Shown here piece after piece: positions 61,658-64,000 of a stretch of DNA of 64,000 nt (positions within the stretch are counted from its first letter, which is position 1; the number at the start of each line of letters is the position of its first letter). A model generated the notes under the pieces. It was not told the DNA's origin. It did not search any database and saw only the letters and a program-made list of their open reading frames with translations. The stretch spans positions 2,418,001 through 2,482,000 of the forward strand of contig CAVNZM010000009.1 in NCBI GenBank assembly GCA_963693365.1, written 5' to 3'. The translations under genes and the position numbers were made by a program. The DNA comes from Amoebidium appalachense. Lineage: Eukaryota; Ichthyosporea.

Positions 61658-61954
61658 GGGGCCTCCGCCATTTTCAGAGTCCTCGTCCCCCCCCCTCTCT
61701 CTCTTTCTCTCTGCTGGGCAGCTGTATGTATCTCGATTATCTCTCCGGGTCGGATCAGATTCCCTAGATCTCTGAGACTCATATGCATAGGTAATTTCTA
61801 TTGATAGGCTCTCCGGATCCGGACATGATACCGTGACATCTCATCGAGAAGACATTCTAAATCTTCTCTTTAGATCTCTGTATACTGTAGATCTTTCGAG
61901 GCTCTCTCCCTCTCTGCCTCTCCCCCCTCTCCCTCCCTCCCTCCTTCCATCCCT

Positions 61955-62024
<70 letters not shown>

Positions 62025-62421
62025 CTCCCACCCCTCCCCCACCCCCCCTCCCTCTCTCTCTCCCTCCCCCTCCCTCTCTCCCTCTCCCTCTCCCTCTCTG
62101 TCTCTCTCTCCCTCCCCCTTCTCTGTCAGGCTCTTTCTCGAGGAGCCAGGCTGAGTCTTTCGAGTTCTCTCTCTCTTTCTCTCTCTCTCTCTCGCTCGCA
62201 TGCACACCCACCCACCCACGTCCGACCCACACACACATGTACACACCCACACCCACCCACACACACACAACCACCCACCCACCCACCCACCCACACTCTC
62301 TCCCTCTCCCTCCCTCTCCTCTCGAGCTCCCCCCCTCGAGCTCTCTCTCTCCCCCGACCCCTCCCCCCTTGCTCTCTCGTCTCTCCTTTGATCGCTCTCT
62401 ATGCACCTCGAGATCTCTCTC

Positions 62422-62478
<57 letters not shown>

Positions 62479-62620
62479 CCCCTCTCTCTTTCTCCCCCCT
62501 CTCTCACTCAGAACTCTATCTCTCCCTCTACTGCTGAGTCTCTCTCTCTCTCTCTTCCCCCCTCCTCCGGGCCCCCCTTCTCTCACTCTGAGACTCCCTG
62601 CAGAGTCTCTCTCTGTGTGT
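61259..62620. repeat. Polypyrimidine region of C-runs and (CT)n
   Basis: C-runs at 61258-61284, about 61438-61476 and 61611-61655. (CT)n at 61965-62022 and 62430-62471, and CA/CCCA repeats at 62205-62295. Interspersed with short palindromes such as CTCGAG and AGACTC..GAGTCT. No gene supported. Confidence 0.75.
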
Positions 62621-62875
62621 GCACACGTGTGTGTGTGTTACGCGTACGCGTGTGTACATGTGTGTGTGTGTGTGTGTGTGTGTACAGTTCGCACGTATGA
62701 TTCACGTGTTCACATCCCCCCCCCCCCCCCCCCCCCCCCCCCCAAACCCCCGCCGCCACGCTTGAAGTTGTCCCCCCACATATTGGGCGAGGCTCTGACC
62801 CATGCCATCCCGTGACGCTGCGCATGCATGCGCAGGGCGCGGCCACCGCTGAGAGTCCGAAGCATATATATATAT

Positions 62876-62930
62876 GGGGTTTACGCTGTTTACTCGAGGC
62901 AAAGAGAAACCAGTCTCAGGTATGGGGGGG
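62876..62930 (+). repeat. Dispersed repeat family D, copy 2
   Basis: 55-bp match to the reverse complement of 51460-51516. It is bordered by TATATATAT on the left and a G-run on the right. Confidence 0.9.
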
Positions 62931-63068
62931 TTTTTGCTCGGAATATCCCCTCAGCGGTATATCATGATCACGTACATAGATGTCGGGTGATGACTATATA
63001 TCAGGGTTTACTTTCTCTACGAGACACCATAAAGACTACAAGGAGAAATCAATTAGTTGGGGTTCCCC

Positions 63069-63070
<2 letters not shown>

Positions 63071-63111
<41 letters not shown>
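63071..63111 (+). repeat. T-run of about 41 nt
   Basis: Poly-T followed by AAAGGGGC; on the minus strand it is a poly-A tract, located downstream (in minus direction) of the ORF at 63214-63900. Confidence 0.85.
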
Positions 63112-63115
<4 letters not shown>

Positions 63116-63146
63116 GGGCTCCCCTGGGGCACTCGGTATCAGCTGG

Positions 63147-63193
<47 letters not shown>

Positions 63194-63213
63194 TGTGTGT
63201 GTGTGCGCGTGCG

Positions 63214-63900
63214 CTAGAATTTTGTAGTGATGTGTTTCTCAAGCCAATCAATACATCTAATAAACAGGTCGTAGTTACGCGTGCTTAGCATAAAATCAAG
63301 GATGTTGTAATTTTCAGGTAGGCTATCTTTCTGGGTGTCTGTTGTGAATGTGACGTGTGTGTGTTGCGGTATTATGTGGTCTATCAAACTACATTTGGCG
63401 ATACATGACCGGTTAAACTGGTGTGTGTGTGTGTTGTTTGGGCATGCAAATGACGCCACCTTATACTTATTAGATCTCCACTGTATAGCACGTGTACAGT
63501 AAAAGCGTGGTAATTGATCAATAATACCATCAGCTAGAGAAAGACCAGTTCTACAGGAAGGTAATATGTATTTAGGTGTTATACATTTGCGAGTGCCATA
63601 TTTGGCAATATGGTTGAGGCGGTCAGTATATATAAAACGAGACATAGGGCTTAGTTTTTCAAGGTGTATGCTTTCATCGGGTCTAGTGTCGTGTGGTATC
63701 TTTTTCCATTTGTTATATTGCGTGATTATCTTGTGATTGTGTACATGTTTAATAAGTAAGTGGCAGTCCAAAGTCACACACACACTATTGCGGGGTTTAT
63801 TTGTATTTGTGCCCAGGGGAGAAGGGGAGAGAGAGGGAAGGAAAGAGGGGAGAGGTGAGGAGGGGACAGGTCGGATAGAGAAGAGAGGGTGGGAGGGCAA
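63214..63900 (-). pseudogene. Possible C-terminal fragment of a non-LTR retroelement ORF
   Basis: An open frame of 228 codons with normal amino-acid composition after the first ~35 residues. It has a Cys/His-containing segment (FNRSCIAKCSLIDHIIPQH) followed by an end of the type YNILDFMLSTRNYDLFIRC. From memory this kind of tail follows the reverse transcriptase in some LINE-like elements; no RT motif is present here. A poly-A tract lies 100 bp past the stop on the minus strand, as at a LINE 3' end. It could also be an exon of an unrelated gene continuing outside the window. Confidence 0.35.
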
Positions 63901-64000
63901 ATACTTCTTTAAGCGGCTTATGTGCTTATTGAATTTCAGCGCGAGATAGGATACTCTAGCAGCTATTGGGACCAGACCATATATCGAGAGCGTTACAGGC

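Overview
This window is eukaryotic nuclear DNA. It carries intron-rich genes with GT-AG splice sites, a small number of single-exon genes, and very large amounts of simple repeat: C/G homopolymers up to 73 nt, (CA)n/(GT)n arrays up to about 158 bp, and (CT)n blocks. The ABC-type elongation factor 3 points to fungi, choanoflagellates/ichthyosporeans, oomycetes or certain algae. A dynactin p24 subunit points to a lineage that keeps dynactin. I cannot name the species from sequence alone.

Layout. 2-1475 (+): 3' part of an eEF3-like gene, with one apparent frameshift. 2896-7930 (+): six-exon AlkB-type 2OG/Fe(II) dioxygenase, 315 aa. 9985-15750 (+): eight-exon glutamate decarboxylase, 506 aa. 18211-37184 (-): a 22-exon gene of about 851 codons. 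Its C-terminus is a complete three-repeat MABP beta-prism; the first ~700 residues are not recognised. 38633-39430 (-): five-finger C2H2 protein. 39973-45409 (+): four-exon dynactin p24 (DCTN3-like), 185 aa. 51918-53397 (+): 11-TM amino-acid permease (AAAP family) with a 1-nt frame break. 54964-60110 (+): five-exon PDZ protein, 164 aa. 63214-63900 (-): an ORF that may be a retroelement remnant. Exon models were assembled by eye by matching reading phase across GT-AG borders, and all junctions used keep phase.

The genes belong to separate household pathways (translation, DNA/RNA dealkylation, GABA synthesis, probable membrane trafficking, dynein motor, amino-acid transport) and show no sign of forming a shared system. 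The zinc-finger and dynactin genes are divergent across 542 bp. GAD and the MABP gene are convergent.

The most unusual signal is the intron architecture. By my reading, about half of roughly 40 donor sites are followed within about 40 nt by a C-run on the sense strand, none by a long G-run. Many acceptors sit at the end of a sense-strand (CA)n array. In three genes the sequence at the 3' end of an exon has been tandemly duplicated into the adjoining intron or UTR. Several dispersed repeat families sit inside introns; the intronic copies of two of them all place their C-rich strand on the sense strand. Together these suggest a repeat class, or a mutational process, that acts at exon borders in a strand-specific way.
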